Source: Streptomyces sp. Ag109_O5-1
GTDB taxonomy: Bacteria; Actinomycetota; Actinomycetes; Streptomycetales; Streptomycetaceae
DNA: 64,000 nt
NCBI RefSeq assembly: GCF_003814875.1
Contig: NZ_RKQF01000001.1
Location: forward strand, 5,518,001 to 5,582,000
Reading direction: 5' to 3'
The notes beneath the pieces are model-generated. The model saw nothing but the letters and a program-made list of their open reading frames with translations, was not told the origin of the DNA and searched no databases. The position numbers and the translations under genes are program-made. Below are positions 41,987 to 51,600 of the stretch, in pieces (position 1 is the first letter of the stretch; every line of letters begins with the position of its first letter).

Positions 41987-43431
41987 CCGCCGACGCCATC
42001 GTCGTGGGAGCGGGGCCCAACGGTCTCGCGGGCGCCGTCACGCTCGCCCAGGCGGGCCTTTCCGTGACCGTCCTGGAAGCCGCCGCCACCATCGGCGGCG
42101 GGACACGCAGCGGCGAGGTCACCGTGCCCGGCCTGCTCCACGACCACTGCGCCGCGGTGCATCCCATGGCCGTCGCATCGCCCTACCTGCGCACTCTCGG
42201 CCTCGAACGCCACGGACTGCGCTGGGAGCACGCCGAGACCGCCCTCGCCCACCCCCTCGACGGCGGCCACGCTGCCGTACTCCAGCGCGATCTGGCCGCG
42301 ACCGTGCGGGGTCTCGGCGTCGACGGCCCGGCCTGGCGTCGTCTGTTCTCACCCCTGACCGCCCACTACGACGCCCTGAGCGAAGACCTCATGCGCCCCT
42401 TGGCGCGTCTGCCCCGTCACCCCGTCCTGACGGGCAGGTTCGGGCTTCTGGCGGCTCAACCTACGCAGTGGACCCTGCGCCGATGGCGGGGCCAAGCGGC
42501 CCGCGCCCTGTTCGCAGGGATCGCCGCCCACGCGCTGCAGCCGCTCGCCGCCCCAGGCAGCTCCGCCATCGGACTCGTGCTCACCGCCGCCGCGCACCGG
42601 CACGGCTGGCCCGTCGCCCGTGGGGGCTCTCAGGCCATCGCCCACGCGCTCGCCGCCCGTCTCGTTGAACTCGGCGGCACCATCGAAACGGGCACCCCCG
42701 TTCGTTCCCTGCGAGACCTTCCCCCCGCCCGCACGATCCTGCTCGACCTGGCTCCCCGCGCGGCAGCGCGGGTGTGCGGTCCGCGTCTTCCCGCCCGCAT
42801 CCGGCGCGCCTACACCTGCTACCGGCACGGGCTCGCCGCGTACAAGGTCGACCTGGCGGTGGAGGGAGGCGTGCCATGGCATGCCGAGGTGTGCCGCAAG
42901 GCGGGCACCGTCCACCTCGGCGGAACCGCGGAGGAGATCGCGGAGGCCGAACAGGCCGCGTCCCGCGGGCGGATGCCCCGGCGTCCCTTCGTTCTGGTCG
43001 CCCAGCAGTACCTCGCTGACCCCAGGCGTTCGGCCGGCGACATCCACCCCGTCTGGGCATATGCGCACGTCCCGCACGGCTACGACGGCGACGCGACGGC
43101 CGCCGTCCTGGACCGGATCGAGCAGTACGCCCCAGGACTGCGCGACCGCGTCGTCGGCCTGTCCACCCGCTCCCCGGCCCAACTGGAGGCGTACAACCCC
43201 AACTACGTCGGCGGAGACATCCTCACCGGCGCCAACTCCCTCGCCTCGCTCGCATTCCGCCCACGCCCTGCCCTCGACCCGTACGCAACGGGCATCCCCG
43301 GCGTCTACCTGTGCTCGGCGGCGACGCCACCGGGCGCGGGCGTGCACGGCATGTGCGGCCACAACGCCGCGAGATCGGCACTGCGAGAACTTGGCCTGAC
43401 CGTGGCCGCGCCCGCCTGCCCGTCACCCTGA
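41983..43431 (+). CDS. FAD-dependent oxidoreductase (phytoene-desaturase/PYROXD2-like)
   Basis: A 482-residue flavoprotein with the dinucleotide-binding motif VVGAGPNGLAGAVTLAQAG near residue 6 and the conserved end GAGVHGMCGHNAARSAL near residue 450 that marks the PYROXD2/carotenoid-desaturase-like group. WPVARGGSQAIAHALAARL near residue 210 is also typical. The substrate is unknown. Its GTG overlaps the S53 stop codon (GTGA, 41983-41986). No carotenoid genes are nearby, so a carotenoid role is unsupported; it probably belongs to the peptidase cluster. Confidence 0.87.
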   Translation: MTADAIVVGAGPNGLAGAVTLAQAGLSVTVLEAAATIGGGTRSGEVTVPGLLHDHCAAVHPMAVASPYLRTLGLERHGLRWEHAETALAHPLDGGHAAVLQRDLAATVRGLGVDGPAWRRLFSPLTAHYDALSEDLMRPLARLPRHPVLTGRFGLLAAQPTQWTLRRWRGQAARALFAGIAAHALQPLAAPGSSAIGLVLTAAAHRHGWPVARGGSQAIAHALAARLVELGGTIETGTPVRSLRDLPPARTILLDLAPRAAARVCGPRLPARIRRAYTCYRHGLAAYKVDLAVEGGVPWHAEVCRKAGTVHLGGTAEEIAEAEQAASRGRMPRRPFVLVAQQYLADPRRSAGDIHPVWAYAHVPHGYDGDATAAVLDRIEQYAPGLRDRVVGLSTRSPAQLEAYNPNYVGGDILTGANSLASLAFRPRPALDPYATGIPGVYLCSAATPPGAGVHGMCGHNAARSALRELGLTVAAPACPSP

Positions 43432-43542
43432 GGGCCCGATTCGCCGCACTGAGCGACTCTGAAGGTGATCGGAAAATCGATCTTCGGCAGGGCAGGCGGC
43501 AGCATCCGGGCCGCTTGCGGACCGGATGTCGGGGTGGGTCGA

Positions 43543-43821
43543 TCAGGCGGCGGCGGGTTCGAGGGTGACCTGGTGGCCGAGAGCCTGAAGCCGGCGGACG
43601 AGGTCGCGGGTCTTGCGGGCGGGGTTGAGATGGCGCTGGTGCCAGTCGGCCCCGAGTTCCTGGTAGGAGGCGTCCGGTTCGTTGATCAGGTGCCAGGCGA
43701 TGACGAGTATCGAGCGGGCGAGGGCGACCAGGGCTTTGGCATGTCCTCGGCGTTTGACGATGCGCCGGTAGCGGGCGCCGAGGAAGGTGTCGGTGCGGGC
43801 GGCGGCAGTGGAACCCGGGGC
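43543..43821 (-). pseudogene. IS110-family transposase, C-terminal remnant
   Basis: About 92 codons match the end of IS110/IS116/IS902 transposases: TDTFLGARYRRIVKRRGHAK, ALARSILVIAWHLINEPD, then YQELGADWHQRHLNPARKT and the final LQALGHQVTLEPAAA. The frame is closed upstream by TAG at 43822-43824, and the whole N-terminal RuvC-like nuclease domain is absent. It lies directly behind the oxidoreductase gene, in the opposite orientation, and marks past mobile-element activity. Confidence 0.85.
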
Positions 43822-43879
43822 CTACCCGAGGCGACACTCGGGCCACCGTCCTGCCCACCCTGAGCCGCAGAACGCGAAG

Positions 43880-43906
43880 TGGTCCGCCAACTCCGTCGGC
43901 GGACCA
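43880..43906. terminator. Hairpin beside the transposase remnant
   Basis: TGGTCCGCC (43880-43888) pairs with GGCGGACCA (43898-43906) around a 9-nt loop. It could terminate the leftward ATPase fragment, whose stop codon is at 43941, or be a relic of the insertion sequence. Confidence 0.5.
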
Positions 43907-43940
43907 TCACGAAAGATCGAGGTTAGTGATCAATGGCTTC

Positions 43941-44453
43941 CTAGTGGGGGACGGGGGCGTGTGCGTGTGAGGCTGTAGAGGACAGGTCTTGGTCGACCCA
44001 GACGAGCTTGCCGCCCGTTGCGGAGCGGAAGCCCCACCTGCTGGACAACTGGGCAACCATCATCAGGCCTCGGCCGTGCTCGGCGACGGTGCAGGCATGG
44101 CGCGGGCGCGGGTAGGAGCCTCCGCTGTCAAAGACTTCGCAGGTCAGGACTTGGTGGTGGATGAGCCGGAGCCGGATCGGGCCGGCGCCGTGGCGGATGG
44201 CGTTGGTGACCAGTTCGCTGACGACCAGTTCTGTGGTGGGCACGAGAGGCTCCAGCCCCCAGTCACTGAGTTGACGGGCGGTCAGGTGCCGGGCGGTGTG
44301 GACGGCGGTCGGCTCAGGCGGCAGTTCCCAGGAGGCGATTTGGGTCGCGTTGAGTGTGCGGATCCGGACAAGGAGCAAGGTGACATCGTCGGATGCTGCC
44401 TGAGTCGGCACGGTTTCCATCACTGAGGAGCACAAGTCTTCCACAGGGCGTCC
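43941..44453 (-). pseudogene. C-terminal ATPase part of a SpoIIE-type phosphatase, truncated
   Basis: From about 44453 the frame matches the end of actinobacterial SpoIIE/PP2C phosphatases fused to an anti-sigma kinase-like ATPase: VEDLCSSVMET, then SDDVTLLLVRIRTLN closing the phosphatase domain, then the HATPase with N box VVSELVTNAIRHGAG and lid HGRGLMMVAQLSSRWGF. The phosphatase catalytic region is missing and upstream sequence in this frame is not protein-like. The ATPase itself is intact from ATG 44420 (159 residues), so it could still work as a stand-alone protein. Confidence 0.7.
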
Positions 44454-45284
44454 ACGAGTTCCGGGACTTCGGCCTTCGCCGACTTCGCCGCGTCGTCGCG
44501 AGCGGAGCAAGGCCTCGAGGGTGAAGGTCGAGCGCGAGAGCCTTGCGCAGCCCGACCACCGCAGCGGACGCACGCCCCGGGAGGACAGACGAAGCCTCAC
44601 GAGAGGAGAGACCTGCTTGACCGAGACGGGCCCTCGTCGGTGTCGGCGGGCAGTCCCGCCACCAGTGCCTCGATGGTCCCTCTGGTGCTCGCCACGTCGG
44701 ACAGCGTCGCGGCCGCCCCATAGGCGCGTGTGACGAGCTCGCCAGGATCGCTGACCGCTGGATCAAGCACCATCTCTCCGGCGGACCGGAGCAGGAACTG
44801 CGCGCCGCCGCAGCGGACAGCCGACTTCGGGCGGAGAGCCATCGTCCGTACCCCGGATCTGCCGCCTGCGGCCCGGACCCATGTGCTGCCCAGCCTGTGC
44901 CGTATCGCCCTGGAGAACGCCTTCTTGGAAGCCGCGGCGGACCCGCGCCGTCTGGTCGCACCTGTGCCTGGGGTGCCACTACCACCAGTACGAGATCGGC
45001 CCCACCTATGAGCAGGTCCACGCCTGGCGCAAGGAGGTCGGCGAGCTCGTCCGGACGCTGGGCGTTTCCTGATCATTTGGCTCATCGAGGTCACCTGCGG
45101 CCCACCGTTCACCACCGCCCAAGGTCCGGCCTCCTTTGCCCTCATCAGGACATGTCGAATACGTAAGACAAAAGATACGAAGAGGCGATAGGACGGACTC
45201 GCGCTGGACCCAGATCGGGACCCATCTGGCCACTTCGAGGCCCGATCGCAAGTGGTTTAGACCAGGGTCCATACAAGAGAATGA
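44454..45284. other. Degenerate region without an intact gene
   Basis: No complete ORF is credible. Protein-like pieces appear in shifting frames: on the plus strand around 44755-45072 (DRWIKHHLSGGPEQELRAAA, then ARTHVLPSLCRIALENAF in another frame, then TYEQVHAWRKEVGELVRTLG in a third), and on the minus strand near 44600-44760. I cannot name the ancestral gene. Bases 45150-45284 are AT-rich and noncoding. The stretch looks like remains of decayed genes beside the tRNA. Confidence 0.55.
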
Positions 45285-45319
45285 CAAAAGACCAGGTCAC
45301 GGGCTACATGACCTGGTCT
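45285..45319 (-). terminator. Terminator of the tRNA-Thr transcript
   Basis: A perfect 11-bp stem (AGACCAGGTCA at 45289-45299 with 45309-45319, 9-nt loop) begins five bases after the tRNA 3' end. On the minus strand the stem is followed by TTTG. Confidence 0.85.
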
Positions 45320-45323
45320 CCAG

Positions 45324-45400
45324 TGGAGCCGCTTTCGGGATTCGAACCCGAGACCTACGCATTACGAGTGCGTTGCTCTGGCCATCTGAGCTAAAGCGGC
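45324..45400 (-). tRNA. tRNA-Thr (anticodon CGT)
   Basis: The minus strand folds as a standard cloverleaf. The acceptor arms are GCCGCTT and AAGCGGC, the D arm has AGCTCAGATGGCCAGAGC, the anticodon stem-loop is ACGCA-CTCGTAA-TGCGT, and the T arm is TCGGGTTCGAATCCCGA. The loop gives anticodon CGT, which reads ACG threonine codons. The CCA end is encoded (45324-45326). Decayed mobile-element and gene remnants lie on its 3' side. Confidence 0.95.
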
Positions 45401-45507
45401 GTGTCGTCCGCACTATGGTGCGATCAGCGACGTCGGTAAGTCTACACAGTTTCCGGGGGTGCTCCGTACACGCCCCGGAGCGGGTGGCTCCGGGGCGGGT
45501 GGCAGGG

Positions 45508-47121
45508 CTATGAGCAGCGCTTTCCGTTCGCCGGCGGGGTGCCGTGGAGGAGGTATGTGTCGATCGCCGAGTCGATGCAGGCGCTGCCGCGGCCGTACGC
45601 GGTGTGACCGTCGCCGACGTAGGTGAGGAGGCGGCCCGAGGAGAGCTGGCTCGCCAGGGACCGGGCCCAGGGGTAGGGGGTCGCAGGGTCGCGGGTGGTG
45701 CCGACCACGACGATCGGGGCGGCGCCCTTCGCCGTGATGCGGTGCGGCTCGCCCGTCGCCTTCACCGGCCAGTACGCGCAGTTCAGCGAGGCCCACGCCA
45801 TGTTCGGGCCGAACACCGGGGACGCCTTCTCGAACGCGGGCAGCGACTTCTCGACCTGCTCCGGGCTGGTGAAGGCGGGCGGCAGGTCCAGGCAGTTCAC
45901 CGCGGCGTTGGCGGACATCAGGTTCGAGTAGCGCCCGTCGGGGTCGCGCTCGTAGTAGCTGTCGGAGAGGGCGAGCAGTCCGGCGCCGTCGTTCTCCGTC
46001 ATCGCCGCGTGCAGCGCGTCGCGCAGCTGCTCCCACTCCGCCTGGTCGTACATCGCCGCGATCACACCGGTCGTACCGAGGGACTCGGTGAGCTTGCGGC
46101 CGTCCGCGTCACCGGTGGGGAGGGGGTGCGCGTCGAGCTTCAGGAAGAACGTCCTGAGGTTGTCGGCGATCTCCGCCGGTGTGCTGCCCTTCGCACCGAG
46201 CGGGCAGCCGGTGCGCTTCGCGCAGTCCTTCGCGAAGGACTGGAACGCCGTCTCGAACCCGGCCGTCTGCTCCAGGTTCAGCTGGCGCGCGGAGAGGGAG
46301 GGGTCCATCGCGCCGTCCAGGACCATCCGGCCCACCCGGTCCGGGAACAGGCCCGCGTAGGTCGCGCCCAGGAACGTGCCGTACGACGCCCCCACGTAGT
46401 TCAGCTTCTGGTCGCCGAGGACCGCCCTGGCGATGTCCATGTCCCGCGCCGAGTCGGCCGTGGACACATGGCGCAGCAGCTGCGCGGAGTGCGTCCCGCA
46501 GGCCTCCGCGAACTTCTTGTACGCCCCGACCAGGGCGTCCGTCTCCCTATGGTCGTCGGGCGTCACATCGGTCTCGGTGTACGCGTCCATCTGCCGGCCG
46601 TTCAGGCACTCGACGGGCTCGCTGCGGGCGACGCCCCGCGGGTCCACCGCGACCATGTCGTAACGCGCCCGCACCTCGGCGGGGTAGCCGATGCCGGCGT
46701 ACTGCTGGAGGTAGTCCACCGCCGAGCCGCCCGGCCCTCCCGGGTTGACCAGCAGCGAACCGAGCGGCTTCGCCTTGCCGGTCGCCTTCTTCCGGGCGAC
46801 CGCCAGCCGGACGTCACCCGCGCCGGGGTTGGCGTAGTCGAGCGGGGCCTTCATCGTCGCGCACTGGAAGCCGGGGACACCGCAGCTGCGCCAGGTGAGC
46901 TTCTGGTCGTAGTACGGCGCCAGTGAGGACGGTGTCGAGTGGGGCAGCGCGGCCAGCTGGGCGGTTTCGGCCGAGGCCGCCGCCGTCGTCGTCGACGTGT
47001 TGCCCGAGGAGCATGCGGACACGAGCAGGGTGGCGGCCGAGAGCAGGGCGGCAGCCGCCACGGTCCGGGTGCGGGTCCGGGGCCGAGTCGGGGTCCGGCG
47101 GGCGATTCGCCTGATATGCAT
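45508..47121 (-). CDS. Secreted tripeptidyl aminopeptidase-like alpha/beta hydrolase (lipoprotein)
   Basis: A 537-residue exported alpha/beta hydrolase of the Streptomyces tripeptidyl aminopeptidase family (peptidase S33). The signal peptide is basic, and the lipobox LVSAC gives Cys37. The nucleophile serine is in VGASYGTFLGATYAG near residue 246, the aspartate in GTTRDPATPYPWA near residue 477 and the histidine in VGDGHTAYGRGSAC near residue 505. LLVNPGGPGGSAVDYL near residue 128 forms the oxyanion region. It removes N-terminal peptides from extracellular proteins. The start ATG 47121 replaces a longer frame lacking a signal sequence at its front. Confidence 0.9.
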   Translation of the reverse strand: MHIRRIARRTPTRPRTRTRTVAAAALLSAATLLVSACSSGNTSTTTAAASAETAQLAALPHSTPSSLAPYYDQKLTWRSCGVPGFQCATMKAPLDYANPGAGDVRLAVARKKATGKAKPLGSLLVNPGGPGGSAVDYLQQYAGIGYPAEVRARYDMVAVDPRGVARSEPVECLNGRQMDAYTETDVTPDDHRETDALVGAYKKFAEACGTHSAQLLRHVSTADSARDMDIARAVLGDQKLNYVGASYGTFLGATYAGLFPDRVGRMVLDGAMDPSLSARQLNLEQTAGFETAFQSFAKDCAKRTGCPLGAKGSTPAEIADNLRTFFLKLDAHPLPTGDADGRKLTESLGTTGVIAAMYDQAEWEQLRDALHAAMTENDGAGLLALSDSYYERDPDGRYSNLMSANAAVNCLDLPPAFTSPEQVEKSLPAFEKASPVFGPNMAWASLNCAYWPVKATGEPHRITAKGAAPIVVVGTTRDPATPYPWARSLASQLSSGRLLTYVGDGHTAYGRGSACIDSAIDTYLLHGTPPANGKRCS

Positions 47122-47275
47122 CAATCGAGCGTAACGCCGAGAGATGATCTTTGTGCTGTGCCAGTTGACTGTGGCTCGTACGGGTGACCCCGTCAACGCG
47201 GGGCCCCGCCCATGTCCGGGCGGCGGCTCAGCCCGCCCTCCGGGCGCCCTCGTCAGCCCGCCCTGAGCACCGTCG

Positions 47276-48481
47276 TCAGCCCGCTCTGAGCGCCATCGTC
47301 ATCGCCTCCACCGCCAGCAGCGGCGCCACATTGCGGTCCAGGGCCTCCCGGCAGGCGGAAATCGCCTCGATCCGGCGCAGTGTGGACTCGGGCGAGCCGG
47401 CGCGGGCCAGCCGCTCCAGGGCGTCCTCGGCGTCCGCGTTGGCGATCGCCGTGCGGGAGCCGAGCTGGAGGGCGAGGACGTCGCGGTAGAAGCCGGTGAG
47501 GTCGGTGAGGGCGACGTCGAGGCTGTCGCGCTGGGTCCTGGTCCGGCGGCGCTTCTGCATGTCCTCCAGGTCCTTCATCACGCCCGCCGTGCCGCGCGGC
47601 ATCCGCCCGCCCTGGGCCGCGCCGAGCGCCGCCTTCAGCTCCTCGGTCTCCTTGCCGTCCATCTCCTCGGCGAGCTGCTTGGCATCCTCCGCGGCCGCGT
47701 CCACCAGCTCCTGGGCGGCCTTCAGACATGCGCCGACCTCGTCCAGCCGCAGCGGCAGCTTCAGCACGGCCGCGCGGCGCTCTCGGGCGGCCGGGTCGGT
47801 GGCCAGCCGGCGGGCCCGGTCGACATGCCCCTGGGTGGCGCGGGCGGCGTTCGCGGCGGCCTCGGGCTCGATGCCCTCGCGCCGTACGAGCATGTCGGCG
47901 ACCGCCTCCACCGAGGGCGTGCGCAGGTTCAGGTGGCGGCAGCGGGAGCGGATCGTGGGCAGCACGTCCTCCAGCGAGGGCGCGCAGAGCAGCCAGACCG
48001 TACGGGGGGCGGGCTCCTCTACGGCCTTGAGGACGGCGTTGGCCGACTTCTCGTTCAGCCGCTCGGCGTCCTCGACGAGGATGATCTGCCAGCGGCCGTT
48101 CGCCGGGGACGTGTACGACTTGCGGACCGTGTCACGCATGTCCTTGACCAGGATCTCGGCGCCGACGGCGGCGACCGTGGTGACATCCGCGTGGGTGCCG
48201 ATCAGCGCGGTGTGGCAGCCGTCGCAGAAGCCGCAGCCGGGAGCTCCGCCGAGGGCGCGGTCGGGGCTCACGCACTGGAGGGCGGCGGCGAAGGCCCGCG
48301 CCGTCTGGTTGCGGCCGGCGCCGGGCGGGCCGGTGAACAGCCAGGCATGCGTCATCTTCGACGTCTCCGGCAGGGGCTGGTCGGCCGCGGCGGCGGTGAC
48401 CAGGGCGTCGGCGTCCCGGGCGGCGGCGGTGAGCACCTCGCTCACCCGCTCCTGCCCGACGAGGTCGTCCCATACGGTCAT
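47276..48481 (-). CDS. holB: DNA polymerase III delta-prime subunit
   Basis: A clamp-loader subunit of 401 residues. AAA+ features are TGPPGAGRNQTARAFAAALQ near residue 49, where the usual P-loop lysine is replaced (GAGRNQ), as expected for the non-ATPase delta-prime, a zinc-binding group around GCGFCDGCHTALIGTH near residue 83, and IILVEDAERLNEKSANAVLK followed by LLCAPSLEDVLPTIRSRC as sensor segments. The C-terminal helical domain contains an acidic and basic coiled part. It lies downstream of tmk in the same direction, the usual actinobacterial order. Confidence 0.93.
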   Translation of the reverse strand: MTVWDDLVGQERVSEVLTAAARDADALVTAAAADQPLPETSKMTHAWLFTGPPGAGRNQTARAFAAALQCVSPDRALGGAPGCGFCDGCHTALIGTHADVTTVAAVGAEILVKDMRDTVRKSYTSPANGRWQIILVEDAERLNEKSANAVLKAVEEPAPRTVWLLCAPSLEDVLPTIRSRCRHLNLRTPSVEAVADMLVRREGIEPEAAANAARATQGHVDRARRLATDPAARERRAAVLKLPLRLDEVGACLKAAQELVDAAAEDAKQLAEEMDGKETEELKAALGAAQGGRMPRGTAGVMKDLEDMQKRRRTRTQRDSLDVALTDLTGFYRDVLALQLGSRTAIANADAEDALERLARAGSPESTLRRIEAISACREALDRNVAPLLAVEAMTMALRAG

Positions 48482-48544
48482 GGGTCACGCCGCCCTTTCG
48501 TCTTCGTCCAACGTCCTGATCGATCCGCGTCCCGATCGACGCAT

Positions 48545-48582
48545 GTTCCATCGATCCGCGTTCCATCGATCCGCGTTCCATT
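48545..48582. repeat. Short tandem repeat upstream of holB
   Basis: The 15-bp unit GTTCCATCGATCCGC occurs at 48545-48559 and 48560-48574, and a third partial copy (GTTCCATTG) ends near 48582. A related sequence (GATCGATCCGCGTCCCGATCG) lies just to the left. It falls in the 201-bp gap between tmk and holB and is not coding. Confidence 0.75.
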
Positions 48583-48682
48583 GTGCGGGCGCCCACTGAC
48601 AACGCGGTCCACACCGCGAGCGACGACGCGACGGGGCGGCACCGGCCGGAACCCCGGCCCGCACCGCCCCGCACACACACCC

Positions 48683-51600
48683 TCAGCCGCGCCGCCCGCG
48701 ACCCCGGCGGCCCTGCTCGTCGTCGTGCCCCTGCTCCTCGTACGACCCCAGCAGCTCGTCCGCCAGCGACGGCAGGTCGTCCAGCGGCGTCTCCTCGGCC
48801 CAGTCGGGCCGGGGGCGCTGCCGCCGGGCCGTCGCACCCTCCGCGTCGACCTGCGGCATCTCACGCGTACGGTCCTCGGAACCGTCGGGGTCCCTGCCGG
48901 GCCGCTCGTCCCGGAAGAAACCGCGCGGCATCCGGTCCGCCGGGGCATCGGCGGGAGCCTGGGCTTCATCGCGTACGGGAGGCAGCACGGCGGTCTCGTC
49001 GGCCGCACCGGACGGCACCGGGGGCAGTACGGCCGTCTCGTCGGCCGCGCCCACGGGAGGCAGCACCGCGGTCTCGTCGGCCGCCCCCGCCCCTGCGTCC
49101 GGGACCGGCGGCTGCGGCAGCTTCGCCGTCACCTCGGACTCGGACTCCCGGGCCGCGGGCGCCCGGTCCTCACGCACCGGACGCAGCACCGTCGTCTCGT
49201 CCACCGCGCGCTGCGCCGCCGAGGACCCGCCCGCGCCCGAAGCTGCCGGAGGCCTGTCGTCCGGCTTCACCACCGGCGTCGGCACGGTCATCGCCTCCGG
49301 CGTGACACCGGGCGCCGTCGGCTGCGGCGCCGACGACTCCCGGGCGGCCACGTCGGCCGCTGCCGCCGCCTCCGCCGCCGCGCGACGCGCCTGCTCGGCC
49401 TTGACCAGGGCTTCCTCGGCCTTGCGCTGCTTCTCCAGGCGCAGTTCCTCGGCCTCGGCGCGCAGCCGGGCCTCCTCCGCGGCCTGCTTGCGGCGCTGCT
49501 CCTCCTCGGCCTTGCGGCGGGCCTCGTCCTCCGCACGGGCCTTCTCCTCGGCGAGCAGCCTGGCCTGCTCCTCCTCGGCCCGCTTACGCGCTTCCTCGGC
49601 CCGCTGCCGGGCCTCCTCCGCCTGCCGTTCGGCCTCGCGGCGCTGCGCCTCCTCCAGCTCGCGGCGCTTGCGCTCCTCCTCCTCGGCGCGCAGTTTGGCG
49701 AGCTGCTCCTGGCGCTCGCGCTCCAGGCGCTCCTCCTCGGCCTTGCGCGCGGCCTCTTCCTCGGCCTTGCGGCGGGCCTCCTCCTCGGCCTTCTTCCGGG
49801 CCTCCTCCGCGGCCTTGATCTCGGCCTCGGAGAGCGGCAGCACGGTGTCGAGGCGGGCCCTGATGACGGTCGTGACCGCCTCGGACTCCTGGCCGGCGTC
49901 CACCACCAGGTAGCGGCCGGGGTCGGCGGCGGCCAGCGTCAGGAATCCGGCCCGCACGCGCGCGTGGAACTCGGCGGGCTCCGACTCCAGCCGGTCGGGG
50001 GCCTCGGTGAACCGCTCGCGGGCGATCTCCGGCACCACGTCCAGCAGGACGGTCAGATGCGGGACCAGCCCGTCGGTGGCCCAGCGGTTGATGCGGGCGA
50101 CCTCGGTCGGGGACAGGTCGCGACCCGCGCCCTGGTAGGCGACCGAGGAGTCGATGTAGCGGTCGGAGATGACGACCGCGCCGCGCTCCAGGGCGGGCCG
50201 GACGACGGTGTCGACGTGCTCCGCGCGGTCGGCGGCGTACAGCAGTGCCTCCGCGCGGTGCGACAGACCGGCCGACGAGACGTCCAGGAGGATCGAGCGC
50301 AGCCGCTTGCCGACCGGAGTGGCGCCCGGCTCGCGCGTGAGCACGACCTCGTGGCCCTTGGCGCGGATCCATTCGGCGAGGGCCTCGGCCTGGGTGGACT
50401 TGCCGGCGCCGTCGCCGCCCTCCAGGGCGATGAAGAAACCGTTGGTCGCGGGCGCCTGGGCCGGGTCGTCGCCGCCGAGCAGCGCGTCCCGCAGGTCGTG
50501 GCGGAGCGGTACGCCCGCGCGGTCGTCGACCTTGGCCAGCACCAGCGCGGCCACCGGCAGCAGCAGCGCGCCGACCAGCATCAGCGTGAACGCGGCGCCG
50601 CCGTGGGCGAACACGAACTTGCCGTTCTCCAGCCGGTGCGGTCCGATCAGCGCGGCGACCAGGGGCGCGATCACCGCGCCGAGCGCTATGGCGACCCGGA
50701 CCACCGCGTGCAGGTGCTCGGTGGTGCGCGCCCGGCGGAAGTCCTCGGTCTCCTGGTCGAGCAGGGTGTGCCCGGTGTTGGCGGCGACGCCCGCGCCGAT
50801 ACCGGCCAGCGCGGCGATCAGCAGCACGCTGGTGACGTCCGGGACCAGACCGGCGGCCAGGAGCGCGACGCCGGTGAAGGCGATCGCCAGCGACAGGAGC
50901 CGGCGCCGCGAGAGCGTCGGCAGCAGCGAGGGCGCCGTACGGACGCCGACAGCGACCCCGCCGGTCAGGGCGAGCACCAGCAGGCCGAAGAGCACCGGGC
51001 CGCCGTGCAGGTCCCTGGCGTGCAGCACGGAGACGGAGACGGCGACGGAGATCGCCCCGGCTACGGCGGCGCAGGCCAGCACCAGCAGCGGGATGGCGCC
51101 GGTACGGCCCGCGTCGGCGCCGGTACCGGTCCTGGGGCGGCGCAGGCCCTCCAGCGGCGACCGCGCGCGCGGGGTGCGCGTGCCGGGCACCTCCAGGTAC
51201 ACCAGCACCGAGAGGGAGGCCGCGAACAGGCCGGCCGCCACGTACGACCCGAGGGCCACCTGGTGCTGGGCGAACCATGCGATGCCGGTGCCCAGCAGGT
51301 TGTTGACCAGCGAGGCGACGACGAGCGCGGCGGCCGCGAGGGGGATCGCCAGGAACGTCGTCCGCAGCGACAGCCGGCGCAGCGCGTCCAGGTGGTCGGG
51401 CAGCGGTCGTACCGTCGCGCCCTCCGGAGGCGGGGCGGGCAGCAGCGCGGGGGCCGCGCTCTCCCGGCACACCGTCCACAGACGCTCGGCGACTCCGATG
51501 ACGAAGACGGTCACCAGCAGCAGGGTCGGCGCGTTCTGCGGGGTCCAGTCGATCCACAGGGGCGCGATGAGCAGCAGGACGGCACGCAGACCGTCGGCGC

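Noticed and set aside
41983..43431. Carotenoid biosynthesis gene
   Set aside because: The flavoenzyme resembles phytoene desaturase, but no crtB, crtE or cyclase gene is adjacent and its end motif fits the broader PYROXD2-like group.
45280..45330. Attachment-site duplication next to tRNA-Thr
   Set aside because: I looked for a second copy of the tRNA 3' end in the window and saw none; the repeated GACCAGGT there is the terminator stem.
45136..45513. Rightward ORF of 125 codons across the tRNA
   Set aside because: Its most protein-like part (GIRTRDLRITSALLWPSELK) is simply the tRNA-Thr gene translated on the opposite strand, a well-known artefact.
48545..48582. CRISPR-like repeat
   Set aside because: The 15-bp units are directly adjacent with no spacers, and no cas genes are present anywhere in the window.
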